This document shows positions 53,049 to 55,003 of a stretch of DNA of 55,003 nucleotides, one piece after another; positions within the stretch are counted from its first letter, which is position 1; every line of letters begins with the position of its first letter. Position numbers and translations under genes: made by a program. This DNA is from Bacteroidales bacterium. Lineage in GTDB: Bacteria; Bacteroidota; Bacteroidia; Bacteroidales; F082. The stretch lies in assembly GCA_023229135.1 (NCBI GenBank), contig JALNZT010000032.1, positions 1 through 55,003 of the forward strand. The letters run 5' to 3'. The notes beneath the pieces were generated by a model. The model searched no databases and had not been told where the DNA came from. It saw nothing but the letters and a program-made list of their open reading frames with translations.

Positions 53049-54407
53049 TTAAAGTTTTTCTGGCAGGCGTCTAATTTTAGACCCACTTACCGCATAATAA
53101 AAGATAAATAAATAGCTGACCGCCGGAACGAGAAAAGCGTAGGTATAGCCTACCGTATCAGCAATTGCGCCCATTAATGGCGGCAAGATGGCACCACCCA
53201 AAATCAAGGCGTTTATCAAGCCCGAAGCACCGCTTAGTTCGGCATTATCAAGGTCTTTAACCGCCAATGAGAAGATATTGGGGAACATAATGGAGTTAAA
53301 TAATCCAATAGAAATAATCGTCCAAAGCGCGATATTTCCGGAGGTGAAGGTGGTGGCAATATCCAGGATAGCTGCAAACAGTGCAAAAGTCGCCAAGGTT
53401 CGGGCGGCATTTCCACGGCCAAACTGCATAATGATAAAGTTAACCGCAGCAATGCCCATAAATATAAGTCCGATATTCCAGCTCCATTCCGTTACAAATG
53501 CACCCGAAACCAATGCCAATACTAAGACCGGAAGGGCAAAAGTGAATTTTTTGGAAGTTTTCATATCCGAGAACATAAACGAACCAAAGAATCTACCCAC
53601 CATGGCACCGCCCCAATAAATGGCGGCATAGGTAGAAGCCATTTCAGCTTCCATGCCGAGGCTGTGTTTTAAATAATTCACGATAAGCCCGGCGTTGCCC
53701 ACCTCGGCACCTACGTACATAAAGATAGCAAGGCCGCCCAGGACCACGTGCGGATATTTGAAAATGCTTTTTTTCTCTTTTTTCTCTGACTGTAGCTTTG
53801 GTAGTTTAATGGTGAAAATTGCAATAGCAACCAATAGCACCGCTATACCCATCACGATAAAAGGCAAAGGAACCCGCTCAGCTGCAATTAATTTATCAGC
53901 CGGAAACTGAAGCCCTTTAAAAATGGCCACAGAAATCAACCAGGGCGCAATCATGGTAGCAATAGAATTGAGTGCTTGGGTAAAATTCAAGCGGCTTGAT
54001 GCGGTATCAGGCGAGCCAATGGCCGTAACATAAGGGTTAGCCGCAACCTGAAGAAAAACAACACCTGTAGCCAAAATAAAGGTTGCCATTAAAAAAATCG
54101 GAAAGCTGGGAATACGCGCTGCGGGCACATAAATAAAACTACCTAATGCAATCAAAATTAAGCCGGCAATCACAGTCTTCTTGTATCCGATGCGGTCTAT
54201 TAAGCGCCCTGTAGGCATCGACATCAGCGGATAAGCAATAAAAAAAGCAGAAGACAAAAGCTGTGCTTGAAATTCAGATAAGCTGAAAATTTCTTTAACT
54301 GGCGCACTCAGCGTTACAATAAATGTGGTAGCAAATCCAAAGATGAAGAAAATGGCACCAAATACTGACATGCCTATAAATACCTGATTGGATGACTGTT
54401 TTTCCAT
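53049..54407 (-). CDS. Sugar MFS transporter (glucose/galactose, FucP/GluP type)
   Basis: 452 residues with about twelve membrane helices. It carries hexoses across the inner membrane by proton or sodium symport. MFS motif A-like loop MPTGRLIDRIGYKKTVIAGL and VFLQVAANPYVTAIGSPDTA, then SRLNFTQALNSIATMIAP, match the FucP/GluP group. Typical GluP length. It is first of a likely three-gene minus-strand run with ROK kinase and PQQ-type dehydrogenase, though the gaps are wide. A -7 box precedes it. Confidence 0.9.
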   Translation of the reverse strand: MEKQSSNQVFIGMSVFGAIFFIFGFATTFIVTLSAPVKEIFSLSEFQAQLLSSAFFIAYPLMSMPTGRLIDRIGYKKTVIAGLILIALGSFIYVPAARIPSFPIFLMATFILATGVVFLQVAANPYVTAIGSPDTASSRLNFTQALNSIATMIAPWLISVAIFKGLQFPADKLIAAERVPLPFIVMGIAVLLVAIAIFTIKLPKLQSEKKEKKSIFKYPHVVLGGLAIFMYVGAEVGNAGLIVNYLKHSLGMEAEMASTYAAIYWGGAMVGRFFGSFMFSDMKTSKKFTFALPVLVLALVSGAFVTEWSWNIGLIFMGIAAVNFIIMQFGRGNAARTLATFALFAAILDIATTFTSGNIALWTIISIGLFNSIMFPNIFSLAVKDLDNAELSGASGLINALILGGAILPPLMGAIADTVGYTYAFLVPAVSYLFIFYYAVSGSKIRRLPEKL

Positions 54408-54480
54408 GAGATTGTGATTATATTAAACGATTTTATGGCGGCTTAGCTACTTTTAGCGCAATAGCTGCCGTCAAGGGGAA

Positions 54481-54488
54481 CAAAATTA
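54481..54488 (-). promoter_or_regulatory. MFS transporter -7 promoter box (TAATTTTG, minus strand)
   Basis: CAAAATTA on the plus strand, 74 bases before the transporter start codon on the minus strand. No -33 element is evident. Confidence 0.4.
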
Positions 54489-55003
54489 GAAAATTAGTTG
54501 GATTTAATAGAAAAAGCTGTCCGATATGCTGCAATATCTTTTCTCTTCATGCAATTTGAAGCTTATGCTGCATAATTCAAGCGTATTGCCTGCCTTCAAG
54601 ATATTACAAGATACGAGGCGTCGAACTTCGCTGACATAGCAGCCAATTTCAAGGAATTCGCAACTTGGCTAAGGCAGACAGGCGATGCAGATGCGCTAAA
54701 CCTGAAGGCAGGATAATTGCTCTCGTACACACGGAAATTGATAAAAAGCTTTATTGATATCTTTTTATTAGATTTAGGAAAACAGGTTTGCTTTTGGCAT
54801 GACAAATCAACATTTTGCCGTATTCTTTATAATAGCAAGCCTTAACTTATTAGCTTTGTTTAGAGGGTTATTATTAAAGGGTCTATGTGAAAGTGTGTGG
54901 AAAATTGAATTTTAACTTACCAGCGATAAAGTATATCATATTGATAAAATTGTTAATATTTCGGTATCCTCTGGCTCTTCGTTTTGCTAATTGAATTTTG
55001 TTG
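54489..55003. other. Gene-free terminal stretch
   Basis: About 515 bases to the window edge with no credible gene. It holds the second copy of the dispersed repeat at 54879-54921 and a spaced inverted repeat CCTGCCTTCA / TGAAGGCAGG (about 54590 and 54703). It may be the left flank of something beyond the window. Confidence 0.5.
54879..54921 (+). repeat. Dispersed repeat, copy 2
   Basis: GGGTCTATGTGAAAGTGTG then GGAAAATTGAATTTTAACTT, five mismatches in 43 bases to 31384-31426. It runs toward the window edge, so it could be the end of a mobile element lying outside. No transposase is visible. Confidence 0.6.

Noticed and set aside
54590..54712. CCTGCCTTCA / TGAAGGCAGG inverted repeat
   Set aside because: Arms 103 bases apart with no other pairing; not enough to call an element.
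54596..54805. A 69-residue minus-strand open frame
   Set aside because: Low-complexity Ser/Ala-rich translation, no signature and spans a spaced inverted repeat.

Overview
The window is a 55 kb piece of a Bacteroidota (Bacteroidia-like) chromosome. Four features support this: promoters of the Bacteroidota type (TAnnTTTG, sometimes with an upstream TTG or TTTG) and no Shine-Dalgarno tracts; a secreted protein with a type A T9SS sorting tail and another with a CHU_C-type (type B) tail; typical Bacteroidota families (DUF2723, HmuY, Bacteroidota-type Lgt and SpoT); and short hairpin repeats between genes. I cannot name the order or genus with confidence. Most of the window is ordinary core genome, with two AT-rich accessory islands and several repeat-filled gaps.

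Layout. 0-9.6 kb: a glycosyltransferase-like protein, a RIC/hemerythrin-type protein overlapping a LuxR-type regulator with a degenerate receiver, flavodoxin, a small membrane protein, a HmuY-HmuR-HmuY type haem-uptake operon, and lgt. This stretch has an iron and redox theme. 9.6-18.4 kb: a large DUF2723 membrane protein, tRNA-Gln, and rimP-nusA-infB with a terminator-like hairpin in the leader. 18.5-27.1 kb: purA, a Fur-family regulator lacking the usual zinc cysteines, a bifunctional RelA/SpoT enzyme, a large T9SS-secreted protein and gapA. 27.2-33.4 kb: an unusual 1380-residue dikinase-like protein and lepA.

33.4-38.1 kb is the main accessory region. It holds 1.2 kb of dispersed and palindromic repeats, then four AT-rich minus-strand genes of unknown function whose 3' ends are followed by long imperfect inverted repeats (one resembles an integron attC site), then a ~290 bp MITE-like element with 26 bp perfect terminal inverted repeats. 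38.1-44.9 kb: an ECF sigma/anti-sigma-like pair, a lipoprotein beta-mannosidase, two small secreted proteins and cutC. 45-48.8 kb: a GH13 amylase overlapping a glycogen branching enzyme gene. 48.9-50.5 kb: a second AT-rich island, read as a restriction-modification remnant with a truncated methyltransferase, an endonuclease-like gene and a small partner ORF. 50.7-54.4 kb: a PQQ-type sugar dehydrogenase lipoprotein, a ROK sugar kinase and a sugar MFS transporter, which together look like sugar uptake and phosphorylation.

Most worth a second look: the dikinase-like protein that has the ATP-grasp and phosphohistidine domains but no PEP/pyruvate domain, carrying instead a ~870-residue N-terminal region I do not recognise; the cassette-like island at 34.4-37.0 kb; the broken methyltransferase beside an intact nuclease-like gene; and the hairpin repeats that keep their loop while changing both stem arms together.
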